Source: Candidatus Poseidoniales archaeon (GTDB lineage: Archaea; Thermoplasmatota; Poseidoniia; Poseidoniales; Poseidoniaceae). Taken from it: a stretch of 54,518 nucleotides of DNA. Positions within the stretch are counted from its first letter, which is position 1. Each line of letters begins with the position of its first letter. The stretch covers positions 67,267 through 121,784 of the forward strand of contig QQSC01000009.1 in the NCBI GenBank assembly GCA_003602475.1. The letters run 5' to 3'. The position numbers were made by a program, and so were the translations under genes. The notes below the pieces were generated by a model. That model ran no database searches, was not told where the DNA came from, and saw nothing but the letters and a program-made list of their open reading frames with translations. Below, one piece after another: positions 8,527 to 16,108 of this stretch.

Positions 8527-8612
8527 GCGAGGTTGACCAGCCAATTCTGCTGACCGTTCAGTCGCTTTGAGTCGATGAATGAGCATGGCCCATTGAGTGG
8601 ACTTTGGTGCTG

Positions 8613-8690
8613 TGGTGCTCGCGCCGGGATTCGAACCCGGGTCGACGGGATGAAAACCCGTAATGATGGACCTGACTACACCACGCGAGC
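8613..8690 (-). tRNA. tRNA-Glu (anticodon UUC), CCA encoded
   Basis: The minus strand folds as a complete tRNA. The acceptor arm GCTCGCG (8684-8690) pairs with CGCGAGC (8617-8623), discriminator A is at 8616, and CCA follows at 8613-8615. The D-arm is of the GGTGTAGTC type seen in archaeal tRNA-Glu. The anticodon stem ACGGG/CCCGT encloses the loop TTTTCAT, giving anticodon TTC at positions 34-36. The T-arm CCGGG-TTCGAAT-CCCGG is perfect. No intron is present. It reads GAA and probably GAG. It lies 3' of the VTT gene on the same strand with its own TATA-like box. Confidence 0.96.
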
Positions 8691-8714
8691 GACAGTCCGC
8701 CCACCTGCGCCCTC

Positions 8715-8721
8715 TTCATAA
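8715..8721 (-). promoter_or_regulatory. TATA-like box for tRNA-Glu
   Basis: On the minus strand TTATGAA lies 25-31 nt upstream of the first base of tRNA-Glu, the expected position for an archaeal TBP site. The same core occurs before the pyrophosphatase gene. Confidence 0.45.
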
Positions 8722-8753
8722 TCGTTGCCGTGGAGTTGACTCCCCAACCGTTC

Positions 8754-9365
8754 TCAAGCGGAGGATGGAGGGTTGGAACCCTCAAGTTGGTTCCACCATC
8801 GCCATGCAAGCCAAGCGGCTCCACCGCTCGCGAGGAGGAGAAGGGCCAACAAAATCTCGTTGTCCAACACCCAAAAGATGGCATCCAGGGCCCGGTCACC
8901 GTAAAGGCCGATGAGCACGGCCTCGGCGCCAAAACGAAGCCCGCGGCCCGCCAATCCGGCCAACACAAACGCACGCTTGTCCATCTCACCCATCCCCGCC
9001 ATCCATCCGAGCACCTTGTAGGGGATTGGTGAAAACGCTGCGATGAAAATGCCCCACGATCCGTACCGTTCGGTAAGCATTCCCAGTTTGGAAAGATGGT
9101 GCTCTTGCCCAAACCGCTTCATGAGTCCACTTCCCCAATGCTGGCCAATCCAGTAGCCGACAAGCGCTCCGAGCACCGAGGCGACGGTCACAACAGCCCA
9201 GAGGTAGACCACTTGCGGCGTGTCACCCATGACGTCTGCGAGCATCGGGATGTAGAGCAAATCCGGCGGTACGGGTTGGATGATGGCTTCCGTAAAGGAG
9301 AGCACAAAAAGGCTCAGAGGACCAAAGATCTCGAACACATCGAGAATGGCTTCCTTCCATTCCAT
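8754..9365 (-). CDS. DedA/VTT-domain (SNARE-associated type) membrane protein
   Basis: A 203-residue integral membrane protein of the DedA/VTT superfamily. Recent work links this superfamily to lipid scrambling or transport, including polyprenyl-phosphate recycling in bacteria. Evidence: an early amphipathic helix with E and proline (FTEAIIQPVPPDLLYIPM, about 28-45), the glycine-rich G-x-x-x-G-Y-W-I-G-x-x-x-G segment (about 78-90) and the re-entrant F-x-P-I-P-Y-K motif (about 120-130), all characteristic. Two hydrophobic C-terminal helices and WRWW near the end follow. The open frame extends to 9752, but that part is antisense to NOB1; ATG 9365 gives the family's usual N-terminus. It is divergent from NOB1 (gap 77 nt). 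Confidence 0.85.
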   Translation of the reverse strand: MEWKEAILDVFEIFGPLSLFVLSFTEAIIQPVPPDLLYIPMLADVMGDTPQVVYLWAVVTVASVLGALVGYWIGQHWGSGLMKRFGQEHHLSKLGMLTERYGSWGIFIAAFSPIPYKVLGWMAGMGEMDKRAFVLAGLAGRGLRFGAEAVLIGLYGDRALDAIFWVLDNEILLALLLLASGGAAWLAWRWWNQLEGSNPPSSA

Positions 9366-9442
9366 GGGCGTCCGTGCGGCTGTGATTTCAAGAAGATAGG
9401 GGTGAGCGGTGTGTTCATGGAGGTGGTTTGAATCTCGGGACC

Positions 9443-9943
9443 ATGAGCCGAGTTCTTGATACGGCAGCCCTCTTGATGTGGCCAGTTCAACGGCTTGCTG
9501 GCGGGACATGCGCCGTGTCACAGAAAACCGAACTTGAGCGGGTGAATCAAGCAAGATCCATGCTGATCGATACCGTTGAGCTCGATTGGCGAGACGTGAG
9601 CCCGGCCTGGCTTGGAGAAGCACGTCGTGTGGCCGCAGCATCTGGAGATTTGCCTCGGCTTTCCGATGTGGACGTGGACGTGTTGGCCCTTGCCATCGGT
9701 CTTGATGCAACCCTTGTGACCGATGATTTCCGTCTTCGCAATGCGTTTTCATCCAACGGTGGGCATGTGGAAGCAGCCGGTGTCAAAAAGACGACGAATG
9801 TCTGGGCGTGGGCGATGCACTGTACGGGGTGCGGCGTTCAAAGCGATGTGCCAGAAGACGTCCCTCGTTCGAAAAAGGACGATGTAGGATCGTGCGATCG
9901 TTGCGGTTCACCGCTAACACTCAAGCGAAAGCGGAAGCGATGA
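9443..9943 (+). CDS. NOB1-type rRNA maturation endonuclease (PIN domain + zinc ribbon)
   Basis: A 166-residue archaeal NOB1, which trims the 3' end of 16S rRNA during small-subunit maturation. The PIN fold starts VLDTAALL (first metal-binding Asp). A long helical stretch ends 'AAASGDLPRLSDVDVDVLALA' (about 65-85), and TDDFRLRN (about 93-100) supplies the last acidic residues. The C-terminal zinc ribbon is seen as C-x-x-C in MHCTGCG and C-x-x-C in SCDRCG. A basic tail KRKRKR, useful for RNA binding, closes the protein. The ATG at 9443 is preferred over an upstream TTG because archaeal NOB1 begins almost directly with V-L-D-T. Its stop abuts that of the convergent tatA-like gene. Confidence 0.9.
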   Translation: MSRVLDTAALLMWPVQRLAGGTCAVSQKTELERVNQARSMLIDTVELDWRDVSPAWLGEARRVAAASGDLPRLSDVDVDVLALAIGLDATLVTDDFRLRNAFSSNGGHVEAAGVKKTTNVWAWAMHCTGCGVQSDVPEDVPRSKKDDVGSCDRCGSPLTLKRKRKR

Positions 9944-10258
9944 TCACTCGTCGCTGTTGAGGCCTTCGAGGGCCTCGACTTTCTGTTTGAGTTCGTTGAT
10001 GTCGACGCCGGTTGGATCGAGCCCCACAGCCTTTGCACGGTCCATGAGCACCTGATCAGGTGTTTTGCCGCCAGCCTCCAAATCCGCTACCGTCGTTGCT
10101 GCGGTAGCCAGTTTGGTGGTTTCAGTCAATCCTTTCTGGAATTCACCTTTCGAACGACCCAAGGCGTTGGCCAACTCTGGGAGCCTGTTGGCCCCGAACA
10201 AGATGAAAAACAGTCCGAGAAGAATGGTCAATTCAAGCGGTCCAAGTCCACCAACCAT
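9944..10258 (-). CDS. tatA: Sec-independent (Tat) translocase TatA/E-family protein
   Basis: A 104-residue Tat pore subunit. The N-terminal LGPLELTILLGLFFILFG is a single short TM helix, followed by the hinge F-G and the amphipathic helix ANRLPELANALGRSKGEF, the hallmark of TatA/TatB (P-E-L-x-x-x-L-G). The C-terminal half is acidic and helical, probably cytoplasmic. With TatC it exports folded proteins carrying twin-arginine signals; tatC is not in this window. It lies 74 nt downstream of the MoaD-like gene on the same strand. TatA versus TatB cannot be separated by sequence here, but in archaea most such genes are TatA. Confidence 0.9.
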   Translation of the reverse strand: MVGGLGPLELTILLGLFFILFGANRLPELANALGRSKGEFQKGLTETTKLATAATTVADLEAGGKTPDQVLMDRAKAVGLDPTGVDINELKQKVEALEGLNSDE

Positions 10259-10332
10259 GGTTCGTCCTCATCCCTCGGGTGGGCCTCCCCGTTGTTGAAG
10301 CCTTTCATGGCGTTTGGGGGGCGAGGGCCGGT

Positions 10333-10584
10333 TCAACCACCGCTGACGGGAGGCAGGAGAGCGACTTCTTCGTCGCCGTGTAGAAGAGTGTCCACGCCGA
10401 CTCGTGACCCGTTGACGGCCACGGCCAGTCCAAAATCGATCCAGGATGTCAATTCAAGCTGACCGATCAACGCCTCGACGGTGGTTCCTTTCACCACCTT
10501 GGCGGGGATGGACCGACCTCCCAAACGTTCAGCAAGGGGGCCAAAGGCGAGGACTTGCACGCTCACAACGTCGGTCGACTCCAT
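10333..10584 (-). CDS. MoaD/ThiS-fold ubiquitin-like protein (molybdopterin synthase small subunit or SAMP)
   Basis: An 83-residue beta-grasp protein ending in PPVSGG. The C-terminal Gly-Gly is the site that is adenylated and thiocarboxylated, or conjugated to lysines in archaeal SAMPs. The fold pattern is typical: strand VQVLAFGPLAE, helix 'TTVEALIGQLEL', strand AVAVNG, then LLHGDEEVALLPPVSGG. In MoaD the thiocarboxylate donates sulfur for molybdopterin; in archaeal SAMPs it tags proteins or sulfurates tRNA. No moaE or E1-like gene is adjacent, so the choice is open. The start ATG 10584 is used; the upstream extension lacks family similarity. Confidence 0.82.
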   Translation of the reverse strand: MESTDVVSVQVLAFGPLAERLGGRSIPAKVVKGTTVEALIGQLELTSWIDFGLAVAVNGSRVGVDTLLHGDEEVALLPPVSGG

Positions 10585-10634
10585 GACGTGCCGAGGGCGC
10601 AGGGATTTATGAACACAATTCAGCCTCCTCAACC

Positions 10635-11336
10635 ATGGGTCATGCGCTGGAGGCCAACGGCCTGTGGAAAGTTTACCAAACGGGGGAATCCGTCGTTCAA
10701 GCCGTTTGCGAGGTCTCTCTGGTGCTTCAACCCGGGGACATGGTGGCCGTTATGGGTGCATCCGGATGCGGTAAAACCACCCTGCTTAACATCCTCTCCG
10801 GCATCGATGAACCTTCAGCCGGATCGGTTTCGGTGCTCGGTTCTCCCCTCTATGGCGTGTCCGACAACGAGAGAACGGCGTTGCGGGCCAAGCACTTCGG
10901 GTTCATTTTTCAAGATTTTAACCTCCTGCCGGTTCTGTCTGCCCTCGAAAACGTTGAGTTGCCTCTGCTGCTTGCAGGAATGTCGCCTCAAGATGCTGCT
11001 GCACGCGCCTTGGAAGCCCTCGAACGGGTTGGCCTCGCCGACCGAGCAGACCATCGTCCAGCAGAATTGTCCGGAGGCCAACAACAACGCGTGGCGGTGG
11101 CACGGGCGGTGGTTCATCAGCCGGCCGTGATTTTGTGCGATGAACCCACGGGAAACCTTGATTCCTCCACATCCGATGATGTCATGGCACTCCTGCACGA
11201 CCTCAACCGAACGCAAGGAACCACCTTTCTCATCGTGACTCACGACCAATCCATTGCCCGTGCTTGCCAACGGGTGGTGACCATGAACGACGGTCGCATC
11301 GTGTCCGACAACCCAAGAACGCTCGAGGAGGCATAG
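10635..11336 (+). CDS. ABC transporter ATP-binding protein (LolD/MacB type)
   Basis: A 233-residue ATPase of the LolD/FtsE/MacB class that partners FtsX-like permeases. Walker A is GASGCGKTT (41-49), the Q-loop is in FIFQDFNLLP, the signature LSGGQQQ is at 145-151, Walker B with catalytic Glu is ILCDEP (166-171) and the H-loop histidine is in IVTHDQ. All motifs are intact. 'DEPTGNLD' is the subfamily hallmark. It directly precedes the giant permease (its stop lies within about 10 nt of the permease start), so the two form a transporter operon. In this class ATP hydrolysis drives mechanical movement of extracytoplasmic domains rather than classic channel transport. Confidence 0.93.
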   Translation: MGHALEANGLWKVYQTGESVVQAVCEVSLVLQPGDMVAVMGASGCGKTTLLNILSGIDEPSAGSVSVLGSPLYGVSDNERTALRAKHFGFIFQDFNLLPVLSALENVELPLLLAGMSPQDAAARALEALERVGLADRADHRPAELSGGQQQRVAVARAVVHQPAVILCDEPTGNLDSSTSDDVMALLHDLNRTQGTTFLIVTHDQSIARACQRVVTMNDGRIVSDNPRTLEEA

Positions 11337-11344
11337 GGCTGCTG

Positions 11345-14300
11345 TTGACCGGTGTGTTGTTGACGTTGGGTTTGATGGCGTTGAGCATCGCTGGTCTGCT
11401 GGCTTCACAATGCCTTCGAAACCTTTCTCGGTTGCGACAAACACTTCTTGTTGTCGGATCCACCGCCGACGGCCTCATCGGTTGGCTGATTCTAACGGCG
11501 CTTGGAGTCTCGTCGCTTCATGCCCTCGGCGGGGGGGCTCTTTTCGGGATTGTGTCGTTCACCTACCTCCAGCCCATGCTGGTTCCTCAACGCTGGTTGA
11601 TGTGGAGATTGGCCAAGGAGAACATCCGTCGACGGCCTCGGCAAGCCGTTCTTCTCGTGGCCGGTTTGGTCATTTCTTCAGCCATCATCACTTCTTCTTT
11701 GGTGGTGGGCGACTCGTTGGACGCAACGGTGCTGCGCGAGGTTGAGGCCTCGTGGGATGAGACAGATGTGCTCGTTGCCGGGTTTGACCAGAGCACCGGC
11801 CTGCGTGTCGAATTTGACCAAGATCTCGCAGAGCGCACATGGGAACGAATCCAAACCGACCCGACCCTTTCCTCGGAAGTTGTTGGTCGTCAATACGGTG
11901 CTGTCAACGTGGTGAGTTTGTCAACAAACAATTCACAGGCGGAACCAGCTGTCAGTTGGTTCGCAAGGGATGCGGCCGTTGATGCAGAAGGGATATGGTC
12001 GCCGTTGGGCATCAACAATTATCGATACATCGATGTCCAGGCCGCCAACGACGGGGCCTTGCTGCCACAAATTGCCGTGAACAAGGTGGCCAGCGAGGCG
12101 CTTGGCGTGGTCTCTGGTGACCTCCTCACCATGGGTTATCACACCACATCGGACGGTGACCGAATACGACAGGAATCCACCGTTCAAGTGGCGAATGTTG
12201 TGGCGCAAACAGGTCAGGGGGCCTCAGCAGGCACGCAATCTCCGGCCGTGTTTACCGATTTGGCTACGGCTCAACAACTCACGGGGAGTGAAGGTCGCCT
12301 GAACCGAATGTCCTTATCGCTCCACGAAGACATTTCCTCAGAAGCGTACGACAAGGTCATCGAACGCTTGACGCAGACCATGGCTGAAGAGGTGACCGCC
12401 TCGGATGCTGGCCTCAACTTGACCTACGACGACACCACCGCTTCCATCACCCTGTCCAGCACGCAAGGGCTCGGCCGCCTTTCCGCTCAGGATGTTGTGG
12501 CGCTCCGTGAAAACAAAACCGGCTTGCTGCCCAACACCACGTTGCTTGAGGTGCTGCAAGTGCCCCTGATCGACGCTGTTGTTGAAGGAGCACCGCTCCT
12601 CTCCCTCGCCGATGGGGACGTCACGGAACTTCACGGTACACAGACGGCTGTTTGGCACAGAGGTCCCGGAGGTTTTGGGGTCGAGCATGTGGCCAACGCT
12701 TCAACCTGGGTGTGGCAGGTCGAGAGTGGTGACCGTCTTCACGACGTGGTCTACCATCATGACGGCCAGCAAGCTCTTGGAGCCCATGACAACGGTTTGG
12801 TGTTGGCCTCAACAGCGCAGATTGACGACGAAGATGCAGGAAGCGTTTCCGATGAAGGCCCCTACGTGGCCGCTGAATGGTTCGATGATGGCTGGGTGAC
12901 TGTCTTGGCCGATGACGATCGGTTTGAACTCCAAGGCTTCAACCAGGGTTTGGAACGAACGTTCTCTCATGAGGTGGATGTTTCTCGGCCATCGACGGTG
13001 TTGCGGTATGAATTGCAGATTCACGACGAGCGTCTTCTCCTCGGGATTGAAGGTCTTCTTGAGATGCGTTGGTACGAGGTTCACATCACTCCAGTCAATC
13101 TCTCATTTGACGAAACCGACGCGCCTCCAGAAGAGAACGGATCTGTCACGCCACCAGAGGTTTGCAACGGACGTGCGATTGCAACCGGTCCTCAAGGCAA
13201 CATCTGGTGCTCTGTAGAGGGTGGTCTGGCCTTGGTGTCTTCGGTTGATGAATCGGTGGTTGGTTTGAGGTTGCCGTTTTTGTCCGACGCCCCTGGGTTT
13301 GGAACCTTTCCACAAATGCTGCTGGCTTTCGGTGGTGAGGGAATGGCCGCCAACGTCGACGAAGGCAACGTGTCCATTTCCCCCCGTTTGAGTGCCTTGG
13401 CTCTCAACACGACGTCAAACATGTCGTTTACTGGATTGGTTCCTTTCGCCTTTGGTAACGATACGGCGACGTCTCTTGTTCCTTCGAGCGATTACACGTC
13501 CCTTCCCGGTCTTGATTCCCTCAGTGAACTGGAAGCATTGGTTCTGGGCGTGATTTCACTTGAAGATGCTGAAGTCTTGGCTCTCGCAGAGGACGATGAA
13601 CGATCCATCTTGCTGATTCAATCCAACAACAGTGGGTTTGTTTTGGGTGAGGATGCCCTTGAACGGCTCACTGCATGGTTTGACGAACGGAGCACACCAA
13701 CCGACATGGGGTTGGAAATGAGCGCAGTTAAACGGGACGCTGCTGAGCAGGCCGAGGCATCATCTGGCGTCCTTTCCGCCATGTTTCTCGTGTTTGGCTC
13801 GTTCACCATAGCAGCAGGTGTCTTGCTTTCCCTGACGATTATTATGCTCCTTGCTGATGTTCGCAGGAAGGAGACGGCTGTGGTACGGGCGGTCGGACTC
13901 CAGCAGAGCGATGCTCGAGCCATGTTCGTTCAGGAAGGGTTGCTTCTTGCGATGATTGCCGGTGCGATTGGGGCCGTCATTGGGCTGGCGCTCGCATGGA
14001 TCATCGCCGTAGGTTTCACGTCCATCTTTAGTTCGGTCGGGGCTCAAAAATTCGCCTTTTCATTCACCATGGATTCGTTGATCGCTGGGTGGGTGTGGGG
14101 CACCCTTCTGGCTTATGTTTTGCTTGCATCCTCGGCCATCTACAACGCTCAGTTGAACATTGTTCAGGCCATTCGAGGTGCTCGGCCTCGCTGGAACACC
14201 AGCGTTCCTTGGGGGTTGTTGCTGATGCAAGTGTTGGCTCTTGGTGGCTCGATTTTGTTCCTCGGTGTTCTTCTATTGTCGGGTCGGTCAACGGGATTTG

Positions 14301-15928
14301 CTTATGCACTGTACGTGTTGTCCGGTTCGCTCTTGCTTTTGGCGGTGACTCCCGTGATCACGTGGCAAACCCCGCTCTGGTTGAATCGAAAGAGCGCCAT
14401 CTCGCAACGCTGGGTGCGCCATGCGCCTCGCAACACCCTGGGCGCTGTTGGGGTTGGGTTTTTGCTTTGGACCATGGCGTTGGCACCGTTTGACCCGGTT
14501 CGTTCGAGCATGGAACCCAATGAACTTGCGTTCATTGTTCTCGGCCTTACTCAGGTTGCAGCAGGCGTGATGGTCCTCACCAGCCTTGCTCCACTCTTCG
14601 TCCAACGCTTGAGCAAGTCACGGTGGGTGACGAAGCGGACCGGGCCCATCGGTGCTGTGGCTTTGGCGCACCCCTTGGCAGCACCCTGGCGTTCTGCTGT
14701 CGTGATGGGAATGTTTTCAATCACCATGTTTTCAGTCGTCGTGCTGTCGGGTTACACCACTCAATTTGATACCTACTCAACTGGGTTTGTTGAGGAGGCA
14801 GAAGGCGAGTTCGAATTGATGATTGCTTCCAGTCGTTCAAGGCCGATTGACATTGACAACGACCCGGATTCGTGGGGTTTGGACGCCGATCTTGCCGAAC
14901 AAATAGATGCGGCTGGGCGCGTAGCACGAGCAACAGCTTTCCTCGAGGACGATGAGGGTCAACGCATTCCTTACATCCTTCGCGGCGTTGACAGAGGGTT
15001 CATCGAACATGGGGGCCTCCCGCTCTATGCCTGGGATGGTGCATTGGGTTCGACTTCCGACGATGCTTGGGAATCCATTGGACGCTTCAACAACATCGTG
15101 TTTCTTGATGCTTCATTCGGTTTGGAATCGGCAGCGGATGGAAGCGGGTTGTCTCCGATGCAGTTGTCCATTGGAGACGAGATCACCATCGTTGATTTTT
15201 CCAATCCAAAGAACACCCTTCGTGTGACCGTTGGAGGTTTCCTTGAACAGTCATCTTACCTCTTTTCTCCGGGTGTTTGGATGGCGTCAGATCCGGTGAC
15301 TGAGCAGTTCAGTGGCGAGGTGACAAGGATGTATGTCAGCCTTGCAGACGATGCTGAACCCTTTGATGCAGAATATTCGAGTCTTGATGTATCAGGTCAA
15401 GGAAAATCCGTCGACGTCAGGCGAGCCGCTCTTGAACTTGAGGACGCTCTCCAACAGGCCTTGGTGGATGATGGAGTGGTGGTTGACACGGTGGTGGAGG
15501 ACATCATGATCATTCAGGGGCTGGTGTTGGCCATTCTTGCGTTGTTCGAAGGTTACCTTGCGGTTGGACTGATCGTTGGAGTTGCTGGAATCGGTGTCGT
15601 GACGGTTCGAAACGTCAGTGAACGGAAACGAAGCGTGGGCATGTTGCGGGCCTTGGGTTTCCAACGGCGTCATGTCTTGGGCGTCTTCGTCATCGAAGTA
15701 ACTTGGTTGGCCGTTGTTGGGTTGTTGAACGGGCTGGTGATGGGGTACGGCTTCCATCGTATGTTGTATGAATCCATTTGGGCCGAACAAGGAGCCGCTT
15801 TCTTGTTCCCTTGGGGGAGGGTTCTTGCCTTGCTGTTTGGATGTTGGTTTGTCGTGCTTTTGGCTACCATGGCTCCAGTTCGCAGGGCAGCGAACATCCC
15901 TCCGTCTGCAGCCTTACGGAGTGTTTAG
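11345..15928 (+). CDS. Very large double FtsX/MacB-type ABC permease
   Basis: About 1527 residues. An N-terminal hydrophobic pair is followed by an amphipathic segment 'AKENIRRRPRQA' and a TM helix near 100-125. A large ectodomain runs to about 800; its part near 420-735 contains repeated short Trp/Tyr-Asp-Gly strands (for example VYHHDGQQALGAHDNG), resembling a beta-propeller. The first FtsX core is near 805-950 with the cytoplasmic RRKETAVVRAVG loop. Central TMs lie near 953-1140, a second ectodomain at about 1143-1386, and a second FtsX core near 1389-1527 with the matching ERKRSVGMLRALGF loop. This equals two MacB-like halves fused, so one chain may be the full permease. The start is uncertain: TTG 11345 lies 13 nt after GAGGAGG, and a weak CTG lies closer. 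Substrate unknown. Confidence 0.85.
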   Translation: MTGVLLTLGLMALSIAGLLASQCLRNLSRLRQTLLVVGSTADGLIGWLILTALGVSSLHALGGGALFGIVSFTYLQPMLVPQRWLMWRLAKENIRRRPRQAVLLVAGLVISSAIITSSLVVGDSLDATVLREVEASWDETDVLVAGFDQSTGLRVEFDQDLAERTWERIQTDPTLSSEVVGRQYGAVNVVSLSTNNSQAEPAVSWFARDAAVDAEGIWSPLGINNYRYIDVQAANDGALLPQIAVNKVASEALGVVSGDLLTMGYHTTSDGDRIRQESTVQVANVVAQTGQGASAGTQSPAVFTDLATAQQLTGSEGRLNRMSLSLHEDISSEAYDKVIERLTQTMAEEVTASDAGLNLTYDDTTASITLSSTQGLGRLSAQDVVALRENKTGLLPNTTLLEVLQVPLIDAVVEGAPLLSLADGDVTELHGTQTAVWHRGPGGFGVEHVANASTWVWQVESGDRLHDVVYHHDGQQALGAHDNGLVLASTAQIDDEDAGSVSDEGPYVAAEWFDDGWVTVLADDDRFELQGFNQGLERTFSHEVDVSRPSTVLRYELQIHDERLLLGIEGLLEMRWYEVHITPVNLSFDETDAPPEENGSVTPPEVCNGRAIATGPQGNIWCSVEGGLALVSSVDESVVGLRLPFLSDAPGFGTFPQMLLAFGGEGMAANVDEGNVSISPRLSALALNTTSNMSFTGLVPFAFGNDTATSLVPSSDYTSLPGLDSLSELEALVLGVISLEDAEVLALAEDDERSILLIQSNNSGFVLGEDALERLTAWFDERSTPTDMGLEMSAVKRDAAEQAEASSGVLSAMFLVFGSFTIAAGVLLSLTIIMLLADVRRKETAVVRAVGLQQSDARAMFVQEGLLLAMIAGAIGAVIGLALAWIIAVGFTSIFSSVGAQKFAFSFTMDSLIAGWVWGTLLAYVLLASSAIYNAQLNIVQAIRGARPRWNTSVPWGLLLMQVLALGGSILFLGVLLLSGRSTGFAYALYVLSGSLLLLAVTPVITWQTPLWLNRKSAISQRWVRHAPRNTLGAVGVGFLLWTMALAPFDPVRSSMEPNELAFIVLGLTQVAAGVMVLTSLAPLFVQRLSKSRWVTKRTGPIGAVALAHPLAAPWRSAVVMGMFSITMFSVVVLSGYTTQFDTYSTGFVEEAEGEFELMIASSRSRPIDIDNDPDSWGLDADLAEQIDAAGRVARATAFLEDDEGQRIPYILRGVDRGFIEHGGLPLYAWDGALGSTSDDAWESIGRFNNIVFLDASFGLESAADGSGLSPMQLSIGDEITIVDFSNPKNTLRVTVGGFLEQSSYLFSPGVWMASDPVTEQFSGEVTRMYVSLADDAEPFDAEYSSLDVSGQGKSVDVRRAALELEDALQQALVDDGVVVDTVVEDIMIIQGLVLAILALFEGYLAVGLIVGVAGIGVVTVRNVSERKRSVGMLRALGFQRRHVLGVFVIEVTWLAVVGLLNGLVMGYGFHRMLYESIWAEQGAAFLFPWGRVLALLFGCWFVVLLATMAPVRRAANIPPSAALRSV

Positions 15929-16051
15929 GTTGACTCCCTTCGTGTGAGCTGTGTTCAACTCCTTGTGCTCATTGACCTTCATAGCACAACGGGGACTGCG
16001 CCTTGTTGACACGAAGTAGGGTTATTAATTTGATATAAAACAAGTGGCCTA

Positions 16052-16061
16052 TAGTATAAAT
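16052..16061 (+). promoter_or_regulatory. TATA box of the 1066-residue surface protein gene
   Basis: TAGTATAAAT lies in an AT-rich stretch (16021-16062) that contrasts with the surrounding sequence, about 50 nt before the ATG. Transcription should start near 16084, leaving a 25-nt leader with GGGGG at 16097-16101, 7 nt before the ATG. A second TATA-like element, GATATAAAA, is at 16032-16040. The strong consensus suggests high expression. Confidence 0.65.
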
Positions 16062-16108
16062 ACCACGCATGTTGTAGGGTTACGCACCGAACCTTCGGGG
16101 GTATTGAC

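Noticed and set aside
9366-9752. N-terminal extension of the VTT protein frame
   Set aside because: It is antisense to NOB1, has random composition, and the family starts at the ATG 9365 position.
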